Notes under the pieces: generated by a model | The model's input: the letters and a program-made list of their open reading frames with translations, nothing else | What the model was told of the DNA's origin: nothing | Database searches by the model: none | Made by a program: the position numbers and the translations under genes | Source: Bradyrhizobium sp. Ghvi | Lineage (GTDB): Bacteria; Pseudomonadota; Alphaproteobacteria; Rhizobiales; Xanthobacteraceae | Assembly: GCF_900115265.1 (NCBI RefSeq) | Contig: NZ_FOVU01000003.1 | Location: forward strand, 62,001 to 126,000 | Direction: 5' to 3' | DNA length: 64,000 bases | Shown here: positions 33,717 to 43,811 of the stretch, in pieces | How positions within the stretch are numbered: the stretch's first letter is position 1 | Layout of the letters: each line of letters opens with the position of its first letter

Positions 33717-34423
33717 ATGGCACGCATCACCATCATCGAGACCGGCGAGGTTCCGCAGAAATACCGCGAGCAGCACGGCTCGTTTCCCGACATGTTCGAG
33801 CGGATGGTCCGAGCCGAGGATCCGACGGCGACCGTGGACGTCGTCAGCATTCCCAATGGTGACGAGCTGCCCGATCCAAGCAAGCTCGAGTCTGTGCTGA
33901 TCACCGGTGCGGCCGCCGGCGTTTACGACGGGCACGACTGGATTGCGCCGCTGGAGGAATTTGTGCGCACCGCCTACGCCAACAAGACGCCGATGGTCGG
34001 CGTCTGCTTCGGCCATCAATTGATCGCGCAAGCGCTCGGCGGCACGGTGCGCAAATCCGAGAAAGGCTGGGGCATAGGCCGCACGTCTATCAAGTGCTGC
34101 CGGAGAACGGCGTCATCGAGGGTGAGGCGGTCGCGATCGCCGCCTCACATCAGGATCAGGTAATCGAGCCGCCTGATGACGCGCTGACGATCCTTTCGTC
34201 AGAGTTCACCCCGCACGCCGGCCTGCTCTACGCCAACGGCGCGACGCTGACGGTGCAGCCGCATCCGGAGTTCGACGTCGAGTTTGCGCAAATTTGCTGC
34301 GAGCTGCGCGACGGCAAGGCGCCGGATGATGTCGTGGCCGCGGCGAGGGACTCTCTCGCCCAGCCGCTGGACAGCGCAAAGCTGGGTGGCGCGATTACGC
34401 GGTTTCTGGCGCGGCGCACCTAG
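33717..34423 (+). pseudogene. class I glutamine amidotransferase, frameshifted
   Basis: The first 120 codons encode the start of a GATase1 protein with the nucleophile Cys97 in GVCFGHQLIA. At about 34082 the frame shifts: one C is missing in GGCCGCACGTC, where GGC CGC CAC would give the expected H-V-Y-Q. The next frame carries on with HVYQVLPENGVIEGEAVAIA through QPHPEFDVEF (catalytic His and Glu) to a stop at 34423. Adding one C would give a full-length protein of about 235 residues. So it is a one-base pseudogene, a sequencing error or, less likely, a programmed shift. It follows the LysR gene by 44 bases on the same strand. Confidence 0.85.
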
Positions 34424-34441
34424 CTACGAAGCTGCGGCACG

Positions 34442-34472
34442 CTCCTCTTCCCTTCTCCCCTTGGAAGAGGAG
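34442..34472. repeat. perfect 10-bp hairpin between convergent genes
   Basis: CTCCTCTTCC (34442-34451) pairs with GGAAGAGGAG (34463-34472). It resembles the CTCTTCCC parts of the larger intergenic repeat at 43296-43473 and may also stop transcription from both sides. Confidence 0.6.
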
Positions 34473-34501
34473 AGCGTGAAGCAGCATCACTCGTGGGAAG
34501 C

Positions 34502-34969
34502 TCAGAACGGGTCCGTTCCCAATCCCGGCACATCCGCCGGCCGCGGCCCTGGCGCGGGCCAGTGAAACCGGCGATCCTGCTCCGCAATTGCGATGTCATT
34601 GATCGAGGCCTCGCGCCGCCGCATCAGGCCGTGCTCGTCGAACTCCCACTGCTCGTTGCCGTAGGAGCGATACCATTGGCCACCGGCATCGTGCCATTCG
34701 TACTGGAAGCGCACCGCGATGCGGTTTTCGTCGAAGGCCCAGAGATCCTTGATTAGCCGATAGTCCTGCTCCTTCTCCCATTTACGGGTGAGGAACGCGA
34801 CGATGGCCTCGCGGCCCTGGAATACTTCCGAGCGATTGCGCCAGCGGCTATCCTCGGTGTAGGCGAGCGAGACGCGCACCGGATCGCGCGAATTCCAGGC
34901 GTCCTCGGCCATGCGCGCCTTTTGCGCGGCAGTTTCTCTCGTAAACGGCGGAAGCGGCGGGCGCGACAT
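34502..34969 (-). CDS. DUF1348 family protein (NTF2/SnoaL-like fold)
   Basis: A 155-residue protein of the DUF1348 family in the NTF2-like superfamily. The family pattern is clear: [56 protein letters not shown], and [23 protein letters not shown]2-like folds make a cone-shaped pocket, sometimes with enzyme activity; the function of DUF1348 is unknown. It is the last minus-strand gene after ybgC with a 76-base gap and converges with the GATase remnant. Confidence 0.9.
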   Translation of the reverse strand: MSRPPLPPFTRETAAQKARMAEDAWNSRDPVRVSLAYTEDSRWRNRSEVFQGREAIVAFLTRKWEKEQDYRLIKDLWAFDENRIAVRFQYEWHDAGGQWYRSYGNEQWEFDEHGLMRRREASINDIAIAEQDRRFHWPAPGPRPADVPGLGTDPF

Positions 34970-35045
34970 GATGGCCTCATCGGTTTGGGAGCCGCAATCT
35001 ATCCCTGCATACGATGGAGTCGAGAGGCGATCGCCTATCGACCGA

Positions 35046-35495
35046 TCACGAAACCAAATCGGCCTTCATCAGCGTACGGATCGATTTCGGGATCGGCTGC
35101 GCCCGGCCGCCGCTGATGAAGGCGACGCGCACCTCCGCTTTCACCAGCACGTCCTCGCCGCGGCGCACCTCTTGAGCCAGCATGATGGAGGCGCCCTTCA
35201 CGGCGATGGGCCAGGTCACGACGTCGAGAACGTCGTCCATCCGCGCAGGCTTCAGGAAGTCCAGATGCATCGATCGCACCACGAAAGCAAAGCCGGCGCC
35301 TTCGGTTTCGGGCTGGTCGAACAACGCCTGCTGCTCTGCGCCCATCAGCCTGAGATGATTGGTACGCCCACGTTCCATATAGCGCAGATAATTGGCATGA
35401 TAGACGATGCCGGAGAAATCCGTGTCCTCGTAATAGACCCGGACCTGCATGTGGTGGCGGCCGTCGCGGATCTCGCCGTCGAGATGAGCTGTCAC
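35046..35495 (-). CDS. ybgC: acyl-CoA thioesterase, YbgC type
   Basis: A 149-residue hot-dog-fold thioesterase of the YbgC/FadM (4-hydroxybenzoyl-CoA thioesterase) family. The active-site segment [20 protein letters not shown] with the catalytic Asp is intact. In most proteobacteria the gene precedes tolQRAB and follows ruvB. Here ruvB is separated from it by a metallophosphoesterase, and no tol gene follows on this strand. The start is taken as GTG at 35495, giving the N-terminal extension [15 protein letters not shown]; an ATG at 35456 would give a shorter, also plausible protein. Confidence 0.87.
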   Translation of the reverse strand: MTAHLDGEIRDGRHHMQVRVYYEDTDFSGIVYHANYLRYMERGRTNHLRLMGAEQQALFDQPETEGAGFAFVVRSMHLDFLKPARMDDVLDVVTWPIAVKGASIMLAQEVRRGEDVLVKAEVRVAFISGGRAQPIPKSIRTLMKADLVS

Positions 35496-35563
35496 GTCGG
35501 AAGCCTCTTCGCTTATCGCTACCGGTCCGTTTTGCGCAAAAACGGCCGGCCGCGCAAGCGCGG

Positions 35564-36487
35564 CTAGGACAAAGTCGGCATGGGTGCCCGCCCCAAATTC
35601 ACCTCCACGATTTCTGGCGGCACGCCGACGCGGACTGGAAAGATGCTGCAACCGAGCCCGCCGGAGACGATGACATCGCATTTCAGCCGAAAGTGGCCAT
35701 AGGCAAGGCGGAGGCCGTGCTCCCGCGACACGGCCGGCGACCAGCCGAGCAGGCGGATCTGGCCGCCATGGGTATGGCCGGACAATTGTAGCGCAACGCG
35801 AGCGGGCACGCGCGGCGCGATATTCGGTTCATGCGCGAGCAGGATAATCGGCGCGTCATCGGTGACCTTGGCAAGGGTCGCACTGAGATCGTCGGCGCCG
35901 AAGTGCCCCGTGCTCCGGGAGCGCCGTGCCGGCAGAAAGGCGAGCTGGTCGCCAAGACCGGCGAGCCAGAACGGGCGGCCCTCCTTGGCAAGGCGGATGG
36001 CGTCATTCTCGTAGACGGGAATGCCGGCCACTTCCAGCGCGCGGTGCGCAACCGTCGGTCCGTACCCGATTTGCTGCGCGGTCCTGTCGGACCAATAGTC
36101 GTGATTGCCCATGACCGCATGAACGCCCAGCGGGGCCTTGAGGCCGGCCAGCACCTTGGCCCATTCGTTCGCAGGGATGAAGCGCGTGACCTGGTGAAGA
36201 CCGGCGACGTAATCGCCGAGCAGCACGATGAGATCGGCGTTCAGCGCATTAGTTCGGTCGACGATGGCCTCGATCCGTTCCAGCGACATCCAGGGATCGC
36301 AGGCATGGATGTCGGCGATCGCGGCGATCTTCAGCGGAAAGTCCGCCGGCCATTGCCGCGGCGTCAGTTGATAGCGGGTTACGCGGAGCCGAAGCACCGG
36401 CTCGACGCCGACGCCATAAGCGGCGGTCGAGACGCCAAGGGCCGACAGGCCGCCAACGGAACGGATGAGATGACGACGCGTGATCAT
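35564..36487 (-). CDS. metallophosphoesterase, Tat-exported or membrane-bound
   Basis: A 307-residue calcineurin-like phosphoesterase. The metal ligands are visible in AAIADIHACDPW, VLLGDYVAGLH, VMGNHDYW and SGHTHGGQ, complete for a dinuclear centre. The N terminus TRRHLIRSVGGLSALGV is a Tat-type twin-arginine segment, so the enzyme probably acts at or outside the inner membrane. It resembles YkuE/YaeI-type phosphodiesterases, thought to act on lipids or nucleotides. It sits between ruvB and ybgC, a spot usually without this gene. Confidence 0.9.
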   Translation of the reverse strand: MITRRHLIRSVGGLSALGVSTAAYGVGVEPVLRLRVTRYQLTPRQWPADFPLKIAAIADIHACDPWMSLERIEAIVDRTNALNADLIVLLGDYVAGLHQVTRFIPANEWAKVLAGLKAPLGVHAVMGNHDYWSDRTAQQIGYGPTVAHRALEVAGIPVYENDAIRLAKEGRPFWLAGLGDQLAFLPARRSRSTGHFGADDLSATLAKVTDDAPIILLAHEPNIAPRVPARVALQLSGHTHGGQIRLLGWSPAVSREHGLRLAYGHFRLKCDVIVSGGLGCSIFPVRVGVPPEIVEVNLGRAPMPTLS

Positions 36488-36636
36488 GGAAGCCCGATGG
36501 TGATGCAGCGTCTTGATGATATCCGATTGGAGCGGAATTGGGGTGCGTACGTGCAGATCATCTGCATCGCCGTGCAGACCTCCGCAAACCTTGCCGGGAG
36601 TTCATGATGGCGGCCGTACCCGTGCGGTCGCGCGGA

Positions 36637-37695
36637 CTAGTCGTCGTCGTCCTCGGTGCCGAACAGGCCGAACTGGGCCGCGGAATCGCGCGAGGGCTCG
36701 GCAATGCCGAGATGGCGGAAGGCGTGCGAGGTAAGCAGGCGGCCGCGCGGGGTGCGCTGGAGATAGCCGCACTGAATGAGATAGGGCTCGATGATGTCCT
36801 CGATCGCATCGCGCGGCTCGGACAGTGCCGCCGCCATCGTCTCGACGCCGACCGGGCCGCCGCCATAGTTCGTCGCGATCGTCGTGAGATAGCGGCGGTC
36901 CATCGCGTCCAAGCCTGCGGCGTCGACCTCGAGCGCGCTGAGCGCGTGATCGGCGATCTTGCGATCGATCTTGTCGGCATTCGCAGCCGATGCAAAATCG
37001 CGCACGCGACGCAGCAGCCGGCCCGCGATGCGTGGCGTACCACGGGCGCGGCGTGCGATCTCGTTGGCGCCGTCGGCACTCATGCCGACATTGAGCACGC
37101 GCGCACCGCGGGTGACGATGCTCTCCAATTCCTCGATCGTGTAGAAATTCAGCCGAACCGGAATGCCAAAGCGATCGCGCAAGGGATTGGTGAGGAGGCC
37201 GGCGCGCGTGGTGGCGCCGACCAGCGTGAACTTCGACAGCTCGATCTTGACCGAGCGCGCCGCGGGGCCTTCACCGATGATGAGGTCGAGCTGAAAATCC
37301 TCCATCGCGGGATAGAGCACCTCCTCCACCGCGGGACTGAGGCGATGGATCTCGTCGATGAAGAGCACGTCGCGCTCTTCGAGATTGGTCAGCAATGCCG
37401 CGAGATCGCCGGCCTTGGCGATCACAGGACCTGACGTGGCGCGAAAGCCGACGCCGAGTTCTTTCGCCACGATCTGCGCCAGCGTGGTCTTTCCGAGACC
37501 GGGGGGACCGACGAACAACACATGATCCAGCGCCTCGCCGCGCTTGCGCGCCGCCTCGATGAAGATCGAGAGATTCTTGCGCGCCTGCTGCTGGCCGACG
37601 AAATCGGACAGCGACTGCGGCCGCAGCGCGGTATCGCCGACATCGTCGCTGCGGCGCTCGGGCGAGACCATGCGGCTGGACTTGGGGTCGCTCAC
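36637..37695 (-). CDS. ruvB: Holliday junction branch migration ATPase RuvB
   Basis: A 352-residue hexameric AAA+ motor. Walker A is [19 protein letters not shown], Walker [12 protein letters not shown], sensor 1 GATTRAGLL and the sensor 2/arginine region [17 protein letters not shown]; the C-terminal winged helix ends [13 protein letters not shown] and an acidic tail. With RuvA it drives branch migration. The start is taken as GTG at 37695, overlapping the ruvA stop in a GTGA; an ATG 24 bases later is the alternative. The ruvC-ruvA-ruvB overlaps mean coupled translation. Confidence 0.97.
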   Translation of the reverse strand: MSDPKSSRMVSPERRSDDVGDTALRPQSLSDFVGQQQARKNLSIFIEAARKRGEALDHVLFVGPPGLGKTTLAQIVAKELGVGFRATSGPVIAKAGDLAALLTNLEERDVLFIDEIHRLSPAVEEVLYPAMEDFQLDLIIGEGPAARSVKIELSKFTLVGATTRAGLLTNPLRDRFGIPVRLNFYTIEELESIVTRGARVLNVGMSADGANEIARRARGTPRIAGRLLRRVRDFASAANADKIDRKIADHALSALEVDAAGLDAMDRRYLTTIATNYGGGPVGVETMAAALSEPRDAIEDIIEPYLIQCGYLQRTPRGRLLTSHAFRHLGIAEPSRDSAAQFGLFGTEDDDD

Positions 37696-38309
37696 TTCGA
37701 GAGCTCCTTCAGACCGAGGCGAATGAGCTGCGCCGTCTCTGCGCCTTCGCCCGCGCTGCGCGAGGCCGATGCAATCGCGGCAGCTGCTTGCGGCTGGCCG
37801 TAGCCGAGATTGACCAGCGCGGAGATAGCGTCCGCGACGGGACGCGGCGCGCGCTGATCGTCGACGGCGCCGGCGAGATGCACGACGGCGGGATCGACAT
37901 TGGCGAAAGCCGGCGCCTTGTCCTTCAGTTCGGTGACGATGCGCTCGGCAACCTTGGGGCCGACGCCGGGCGTGCGCGCCACCGCGGCCTTGTCGCGCAG
38001 AGCAATCGCGTTGGCGAGATCGGCCGGCGACAACGTGCCGAGCACGGCGAGCGCGACCTTGGCGCCGACGCCCTGCACGGTCTGGAGCAGGCGAAACCAT
38101 TCGCGCTCCTGATCGGTGCGGAAGCCGAACAGTTTTATCTGGTCCTCGCGCACATAGGTCTCGATCGACAACACGGCGGCTTCGCCCGGCGAGGGCAGAT
38201 GTTGCAGCGTCCGCGCCGAGCAATGCACCTGATAGCCGACACCGCCGACATCGAGGACGACATAGTCCTCACCATAGGAATCGATCAGACCCTTGAGCTT
38301 GCCGATCAT
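37692..38309 (-). CDS. ruvA: Holliday junction branch migration protein RuvA
   Basis: A 205-residue protein with the RuvA layout: an N-terminal OB fold ([20 protein letters not shown]), the helix-hairpin-helix pair ([18 protein letters not shown] and [19 protein letters not shown]), and a C-terminal domain of about 45 residues that binds RuvB. It holds the four-way junction for RuvB and RuvC. It overlaps both neighbours by 4 bases. Confidence 0.97.
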   Translation of the reverse strand: MIGKLKGLIDSYGEDYVVLDVGGVGYQVHCSARTLQHLPSPGEAAVLSIETYVREDQIKLFGFRTDQEREWFRLLQTVQGVGAKVALAVLGTLSPADLANAIALRDKAAVARTPGVGPKVAERIVTELKDKAPAFANVDPAVVHLAGAVDDQRAPRPVADAISALVNLGYGQPQAAAAIASASRSAGEGAETAQLIRLGLKELSK

Positions 38310-38833
38310 AATCCCGCGACCTTCAGCCTGAGCGCCGTGCTCTGGCGGTGATGGGCGTGCGTAATGGCGATGGCGAGGGCGTCGGCGGCATCGGCGGACG
38401 GCGGCTCGGCCTTGGGCAGCAAGATCTTCAGCATCATCGCGATCTGTTGCTTATCGGCATGACCTGCACCAACCACCGTCTTCTTCACCTGGTTCGGCGC
38501 GTATTCGGCGACCGAGATGCCGAACATTGCGGGCGCCAGCATGGCGACGCCGCGGGCCTGGCCAAGCTTCAGCGTCGCGACGCCGTCCTTGTTCACAAAG
38601 GTCTGCTCGACCGCGGCTTCCATCGGCGCGTGGCTGGAGAGAACGGCTGAGAGCCCCTCATGGATCGCCAGCAACCGGCTCGACAGCGGCAGATCGTCCG
38701 GCGGCTCCACTGAACCGCAGGCGACGTAGACCAGACGGTTGCCGTCGGCCTCGATCACGCCCCAGCCGGTGCGGCGCAGGCCGGGGTCGATGCCGATGAT
38801 GCGAACGGGTTGGCGAATCGGGAGCGGGGTCAT
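38306..38833 (-). CDS. ruvC: crossover junction endodeoxyribonuclease RuvC
   Basis: A 175-residue Holliday junction resolvase. The catalytic acids sit in the standard places: the first Asp in [15 protein letters not shown], a Glu in AAVEQTFVN, and acidic residues in [17 protein letters not shown]. It cuts junctions held by RuvA. It is the first gene of ruvCAB. A LexA-like box is 33-47 bases before its start, so SOS control is likely. Confidence 0.97.
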   Translation of the reverse strand: MTPLPIRQPVRIIGIDPGLRRTGWGVIEADGNRLVYVACGSVEPPDDLPLSSRLLAIHEGLSAVLSSHAPMEAAVEQTFVNKDGVATLKLGQARGVAMLAPAMFGISVAEYAPNQVKKTVVGAGHADKQQIAMMLKILLPKAEPPSADAADALAIAITHAHHRQSTALRLKVAGL

Positions 38834-38865
38834 GGGCCAGTGATAGCGGTTGGCCCATGATAGCG

Positions 38866-38880
38866 AAACAGAAACAGAAC
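38866..38880 (-). promoter_or_regulatory. LexA-like box upstream of ruvCAB
   Basis: On the minus strand GTTC-N7-GTTT (spacer TGTTTCT) lies just before ruvC. The alphaproteobacterial SOS box is GTTC-N7-GTTC, so there is one mismatch. The position and the target gene support it; binding is not shown. Confidence 0.45.
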
Positions 38881-38910
38881 AGAAGTCCCAGGGGAAAGGA
38901 CGTTGCCGCC

Positions 38911-39657
38911 CTACCCCCCCATCTTCGCAACCAGCGCGTCTGAAATCTCGAAATTGGCGTAGACGTTCTGGACGTCGTCGTGCTCGTTGAGCAGATCCAT
39001 CAGCTTGAGCAGCTTCTCGCCGGTCTCGTCGTCGACCGCGACCGTGTTCTGCGGCTTCCAGATCAGCGCGGCCTTGCGCGGCTCGCCGAACTTGGCTTCG
39101 AGCGCTTTGGCGACGTCGCGATAACCCTCGGTCGAAGCGTAGATTTCGTGGCCGCCTTCACCCGAGACCACGTCATCTGCACCGGCCTCGATCGCGGCAT
39201 CCAGCACCGCATCGTCATCGGCGACGCTGCGGTCATATTCGATGACGCCCGTACGATCGAACATGAAGGAGACCGAACCGGTTTCGCCGAGATTGCCGCC
39301 GGATTTGGTGAAGAAGGAGCGAATATCGGAGGCGGCGCGGTTGCGGTTGTCGGTCAGCGCCTCGACGATCACGGCGACACCGCCCGGGCCATAGCCCTCG
39401 TAGCGGATCTCGTCATAGTTCTCGCCGTCGCTGCCGAGCGCCTTCTTGATGGCGCGCTCGATATTGTCCTTCGGCATGTTCTCCTGCCGCGCGGCGATCA
39501 CGGCGGCGCGCAGGCGCGGGTTCATGGCCGGATCGGGCGTGCCCAGCTTGGCCGCGACGGTGATTTCCCGCGCCAGCTTGCCGAACAGCTTCGACTTCTG
39601 GGCATCCTGCCGCCCCTTGCGGTGCATGATGTTCTTGAATTGGGAATGTCCGGCCAT
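38911..39657 (-). CDS. yebC: YebC/PmpR family protein
   Basis: A 248-residue TACO1/YebC-family protein. It starts [20 protein letters not shown] and has [35 protein letters not shown] and a conserved acidic C-terminal part, full length. Annotated in the past as a transcription regulator, the family is now thought to help ribosomes over proline-rich stretches. The gene precedes ruvC in many proteobacteria, as here. The ATG at 39657 begins the conserved N terminus; upstream in-frame codons do not. Confidence 0.95.
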   Translation of the reverse strand: MAGHSQFKNIMHRKGRQDAQKSKLFGKLAREITVAAKLGTPDPAMNPRLRAAVIAARQENMPKDNIERAIKKALGSDGENYDEIRYEGYGPGGVAVIVEALTDNRNRAASDIRSFFTKSGGNLGETGSVSFMFDRTGVIEYDRSVADDDAVLDAAIEAGADDVVSGEGGHEIYASTEGYRDVAKALEAKFGEPRKAALIWKPQNTVAVDDETGEKLLKLMDLLNEHDDVQNVYANFEISDALVAKMGG

Positions 39658-39866
39658 GCGTGGTCTCTTGGTCTCTTTGGAATCGTCCGCCAGCGAGCGT
39701 GGGAAGCGCGGCGTTATAGGCCGCCACCCCACCGGAATGAAAGAGGTCTTTGGCGCCACAGGGTATCACTGTAGTGGCCGGTGCCTAGATGTCAGGCAAC
39801 GTTAACCGTGACTTCATTTCGGTCGGCGAAAATAACGCCCACCCATCTCCCGACAAGAGTGACCTG

Positions 39867-41615
39867 ATGGCGTTTGCATTATTTCGGAAGCGTCCGCCGG
39901 AAACGGCCGCGCCTGCGACGGCCCCACAGGCTGCGCAGCCGGCGGCCCATTCCGAGCCGGCCCCCGCCACCGAGGCTGATTCGGCGCGAGAGATCCTGGA
40001 ACTGCTGGAACTCGAGCTCGGCGCCATGATCCGTCAGCTCGAGCGGGCGGCCAATTCGGTGGCGGGCGGCGCGGAGGCAACGGCGGCCACGCTTGCGGAT
40101 ATCCGCCAGCGCACCGACGCGCTGACCGGGCGAACCAATGCCGCGCAGTCGAACGCCTCGGGCTTTGCCCATGCCGCCGACAAGTTCACCCAGTCCGCCC
40201 AAGGCATCGGCGCACAGGTCCGCGAGGCCGGAAAGCTCGCAGACCAGGCCAGCGCCGCCGCGCAGGAAGCCCGCGCCAACGTCGATCGCTTGCGGGAATC
40301 TTCGGCCGCCATCGGCAATGTCGTCAATCTGATTGCCCAGATTGCACGGCAGACCACGCTGCTCGCGCTCAACTCCACCATCGAGGCCGCGCGCGCGGGC
40401 GAAGCCGGCCGGGGCTTTGCGGTCGTTGCGACCGAGGTCAAGGCGCTCGCGGTGCAGACGCAAAGCGCGACCGAGGAGATCACCAAGAAGATCGACGCGC
40501 TCCAGCGCGACGCCGCCGGCTCGGCCGACGCGGTGCATCGGATCTCGCAGGCCATCGAGGCGATCCGCCCGGTGTTCGAGACCGTCAACGGCGCGGTCGC
40601 CGAGCAGAACGCCACCACCAGCGAGGTCTCCGACAACGCGACCAGCGCCTCGCAATTCATCAGCTCGGTCGGCGAGAGCGCGGCCGAGATCGATGCCGCG
40701 ACCAAGGCCGCCGAGACCCATGGCGAGAACGTCGCCAGCGCCGGCAAGGCCGTGACGACCTTTGCGCAGAAGCTGAAATCGCGCTGCGCGGTGCTGCTCA
40801 AGAGAAGCGAGCACGATGACCGTCGCAAGACCGAGCGGCTGCCCTGCCATCTCAAATTCGAGAGCGCGCGCGGCGTGCTGCCGGTCTACGAGATCTCAAT
40901 GGACGGCGTCCTGATCGGCGGAGCGGAAGCAGGCCGGCTTGCATCTCAGGCCATCATCGAGGGCACTCTCGCGGACGTCGGCGCCTGCCGCCTGCGCGTG
41001 ATCGAGCAGTCCAAGGCCGGCGCCCGCGCGCAATTCGTCAGCCCCGATGCCGGCTTGCGCGAAAAGATCGAAGACAAGCTCTGGTCGATCCACGAGGAGA
41101 ACACGGAGTTCGTCACCCGCGCGATGGAAGCGGGCACCGCGCTGAGCCGGATATTCGAGCAGGCGGTCGCGCGCGGCGAGATCCGGATGGACGAGCTCTT
41201 CGACACGGATTACGTCGAGATCGCCGGCACCAATCCGCAGCAATACCGCACCAAATATCTCGATTGGGCCGACCGCGCGCTACCGCCGTTCCAGGAAGCC
41301 TTTCTCGCCAGGGAGCCGCGCATGGCGTTCTGCGCCATGGTCGACCGTAACGGCTTCCTGCCGGTCCACAACAAGATCTATTCGCATCCGCAGCGGCCGG
41401 GCGACGTCGCCTGGAATACGGCCAACAGCCGCAACCGCCGCATCTTCAACGATCCGGCGGGGTTGGCGGCCGCGCACAACTTGCGCTCGTACCTGGTCCA
41501 GAGCTATGCGCGCGACATGGGCAACGGCAACACGGTGATGATGCGCGAGATCGACGTCCCGATCCGCGTGCAGGGCCGGCACTGGGGCGGATTCAGGACG
41601 GCTTACAAACTGTAG
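39867..41615 (+). CDS. soluble chemoreceptor with inserted PilZ domain and C-terminal sensor-like domain
   Basis: A 582-residue protein with no membrane helix. Residues about 40-310 form an MCP signalling domain, with the tip [20 protein letters not shown]. Residues about 315-400 form a PilZ-like domain: RKTER (RxxxR) and [11 protein letters not shown] (ExSxxG, with Glu in place of the usual Asp/Asn), so c-di-GMP binding is likely but not certain. Residues about 410-582 form a domain shared with the next gene: [33 protein letters not shown] and [19 protein letters not shown]. The protein probably joins cytoplasmic chemotaxis signalling with c-di-GMP. ATG 39867 is preferred; an earlier in-frame ATG at 39789 adds 26 residues. 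Confidence 0.85.
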   Translation: MAFALFRKRPPETAAPATAPQAAQPAAHSEPAPATEADSAREILELLELELGAMIRQLERAANSVAGGAEATAATLADIRQRTDALTGRTNAAQSNASGFAHAADKFTQSAQGIGAQVREAGKLADQASAAAQEARANVDRLRESSAAIGNVVNLIAQIARQTTLLALNSTIEAARAGEAGRGFAVVATEVKALAVQTQSATEEITKKIDALQRDAAGSADAVHRISQAIEAIRPVFETVNGAVAEQNATTSEVSDNATSASQFISSVGESAAEIDAATKAAETHGENVASAGKAVTTFAQKLKSRCAVLLKRSEHDDRRKTERLPCHLKFESARGVLPVYEISMDGVLIGGAEAGRLASQAIIEGTLADVGACRLRVIEQSKAGARAQFVSPDAGLREKIEDKLWSIHEENTEFVTRAMEAGTALSRIFEQAVARGEIRMDELFDTDYVEIAGTNPQQYRTKYLDWADRALPPFQEAFLAREPRMAFCAMVDRNGFLPVHNKIYSHPQRPGDVAWNTANSRNRRIFNDPAGLAAAHNLRSYLVQSYARDMGNGNTVMMREIDVPIRVQGRHWGGFRTAYKL

Positions 41616-41722
41616 TGCACGCTCAGGCAAGACGCCGGGCGCGAATCATCCTGTAAGATCGATATTGGAATGGGAATGCCGCGGTCAGCCGATGAACGGC
41701 TCCGCCTGGAGAAACCCGTAAC

Positions 41723-43147
41723 ATGTCGCTCGCACAACTTGCAGTCCTGGACACCGGCTCCAACAGGACGCTCGCTGAACGGCTGATCGACCAGCTTGCC
41801 GACCGCATCGGCGGTCTCGGCGTTGAGCTGGCCGACGTCGCCGGCAACGTCCAGGAGGTCGCTAACCGGGTCGCCAACCAGTCCGAGCGATTCCACCACC
41901 TCCAGAAGACCGCCGAGACCATGGTCTCGGCCAACCACGACATCGCCAATGCATCCCAGGCGGTGCAGTCGACCACGTCGGCGGCCGTGGGCGAGATCGC
42001 GCAGTCGCGCAGCGCGGTCGATACCGCGGTCAGTCACATCTCCGAGCTGGTCGCGGCCGTGGAGCGGATCGAAGCGCGTCTCGGCGCGGTCGGCTCGGCG
42101 CTGGCGCAGGTCGCAAAAGTCTCCGGCTCGATCGAGGCGATCGCCAAGCAAACCAATCTGCTGGCGCTGAACGCAACGATCGAAGCCGCCCGTGCCGGCA
42201 ATGCCGGACGCGGCTTCGCCGTGGTCGCCAGCGAGGTGAAGAACCTCGCGGAGGCGACGCGCCAGGCCACGCACCAGATCTCCGATACCGTGCGCGATCT
42301 CGACGGCCAGATCGAAGGCCTGATCGGCGAGAGCAGCGATGCCTCGCAGCGCGCCAAGACCGCCGGCGAAGGCGCGCAAGCGATCTCCGGCATCATCTCG
42401 CGCGTCCAGCAGGGCTTTGCTTCCGTGGAAGCCGAGATCGACAGCGTCACGCGCGCGGCGAGCTCCAATCTCGGCCATTGCGATACCGTGATCAGCGAGC
42501 TCAACGAGCTCGCCAAGGGCGTCGACCTCTCCTCGCGCGATCTCAGGAGCGCCGACCAGCGCGTGACGAAACTGCTCGACACCTCCGAAGCCCTGATCGC
42601 GCTGATCGCCGACAGCGGCGTCGAGACGTCGGATGCGCCGCTGATCCGCGTCGTCGTCGATACCGCCAAGAGGATCTCGGCCGAGTTCGAAGCCGCGATC
42701 GATCGCGGCGAGATCACGCTCGACCAGCTCATGGACGAGAACTACCGGGAAATATCAGGCACCGATCCCAAGCAGTACACCACCGCCTATGTCGACTTCA
42801 CCGACCGCGTGCTGCCCGCCATCCAGGATCCGATCCAGAAGTCCGATCCCCGCATCGTGTTCTGCGTCGCCTGGGCCAGAGGCGGCTATTTGCCGACTCA
42901 CAATCCGAACTATCGCCTGCCGCAGGGCAAGGACCCGGTCTGGAACAACGCCAATTGCCGCAACCGCCGCCTCTTCACCGATCGCGCGGTGAAGAAGGTC
43001 GCGGCCAACACAAAACCCTTCCTGCTCCAGACCTATCGCCGCGACATGGGCGGCGGGCAGTTCGTGCTGATGAAGGATCTGTCGTCGCCGATCATGATCC
43101 GCGGCAAGCACTGGGGCGCGTTCCGGATGGGATTCCGGCAGGGCTGA
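41723..43147 (+). CDS. soluble chemoreceptor with C-terminal sensor-like domain
   Basis: A 474-residue cytoplasmic MCP without transmembrane segments. After a helical start, residues about 80-290 form the signalling domain (tip [20 protein letters not shown]). The C-terminal 175 residues ([64 protein letters not shown]) match the last domain of the neighbouring gene 107 bases upstream, so the pair arose by duplication or shares a module. The domain has conserved arginine, histidine and aromatic residues suitable for a small ligand. It lacks PilZ. No chemotaxis operon is nearby. Confidence 0.88.
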   Translation: MSLAQLAVLDTGSNRTLAERLIDQLADRIGGLGVELADVAGNVQEVANRVANQSERFHHLQKTAETMVSANHDIANASQAVQSTTSAAVGEIAQSRSAVDTAVSHISELVAAVERIEARLGAVGSALAQVAKVSGSIEAIAKQTNLLALNATIEAARAGNAGRGFAVVASEVKNLAEATRQATHQISDTVRDLDGQIEGLIGESSDASQRAKTAGEGAQAISGIISRVQQGFASVEAEIDSVTRAASSNLGHCDTVISELNELAKGVDLSSRDLRSADQRVTKLLDTSEALIALIADSGVETSDAPLIRVVVDTAKRISAEFEAAIDRGEITLDQLMDENYREISGTDPKQYTTAYVDFTDRVLPAIQDPIQKSDPRIVFCVAWARGGYLPTHNPNYRLPQGKDPVWNNANCRNRRLFTDRAVKKVAANTKPFLLQTYRRDMGGGQFVLMKDLSSPIMIRGKHWGAFRMGFRQG

Positions 43148-43295
43148 GACAAAATCTCGAAAACAACCCCATGCACAGTAGCCAGGGCGTGTGAAATCAA
43201 TGCCTTAGCGCCTCGTCACGTCCCGGGCCCCGACGAATCCTTGACCTGTCGGGCAAAACAGGCGCATAATGCTATTATTCCGAAATCGGCATGCA

Positions 43296-43473
43296 CTCCT
43301 CTTCCCTTCTTCCCTTGTGGGAGAAGGTGGCGCGAAGCGCCGGATGAGGGGTCTCCAGCGGCGGACAAAGCTGCTTCGGAATGAAAGAGGCTCATATGTG
43401 GAGACAGACCCCTCACCCGAGTGAGTCTGCGTCTACCGGCGTCGCTACCCTCTCCCACAGGGGGAGAGGGCAC
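43296..43473. repeat. large palindromic intergenic repeat (CTCTCCCAC/GTGGGAG family)
   Basis: The left part TTGTGGGAGAAGG, CGCGAAGCGCCGG and GATGAGGGGTCT is matched in inverse by AGACCCCTCACCC and CCCTCTCCCACAGGGGG on the right. The centre is not conserved. A related copy is at 49807-49964. Confidence 0.75.
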
Positions 43474-43528
43474 AGCAATGTCGGACGTGCTCGCTCAATG
43501 TCCAACTTTTCCTGAGCGCACGAATCTT

Positions 43529-43682
43529 CGTCATCATACGATTTTGCGCGTTCGCACGATGGCCTGCCGCGATCCATGACGCGCATGACGAAAAAGCGTC
43601 AAAAAATGACGATTATCATATCAAATAGCTCAAAACCGCGCCACGCATCGCCGCACAAATTCGTGAACGTCATGGCCTGACG
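43529..43682. promoter_or_regulatory. cluster of seven TGACG/CGTCA motifs upstream of the molybdenum-enzyme operon
   Basis: CGTCA at 43529, 43597 and 43668 and TGACG at 43577, 43586, 43607 and 43678. Two pairs form inverted repeats: TGACG-N6-CGTCA at 43586-43601 and CGTCA-N5-TGACG at 43668-43682. This suggests several binding sites for one regulator about 130-280 bases before the first gene. Confidence 0.4.
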
Positions 43683-43811
43683 CGCTGAACGCGCAGATAT
43701 GCATTGCTACGAATTTGGAAGCTTCATCGTTTCGCATCGGTATGATTATGCTCGCGTGGAAAATTCGCCGACCCGATCGCCGCGAGCGATCAGGCGAAGA
43801 AGGAAATGCAT

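Larger units (their letters stand above)
43148..43811. other. 664-base intergenic region with repeat and regulatory motifs
   Basis: No gene is supported here. It holds a palindromic repeat (43296-43473), then an AT-richer stretch with repeated TGACG motifs (43529-43682) and the promoter region of the molybdenum-enzyme operon. The last 20 bases contain AAGAAGGAA, the ribosome binding site of the next gene. Confidence 0.7.

Noticed and set aside
34094-34423. A separate small gene after the amidotransferase
   Set aside because: It is the shifted-frame C-terminal half of the same amidotransferase.
43296-43473. CRISPR-like or tandem repeat
   Set aside because: The similar stretches are inverted arms of one palindromic element, with no regular unit or spacer.
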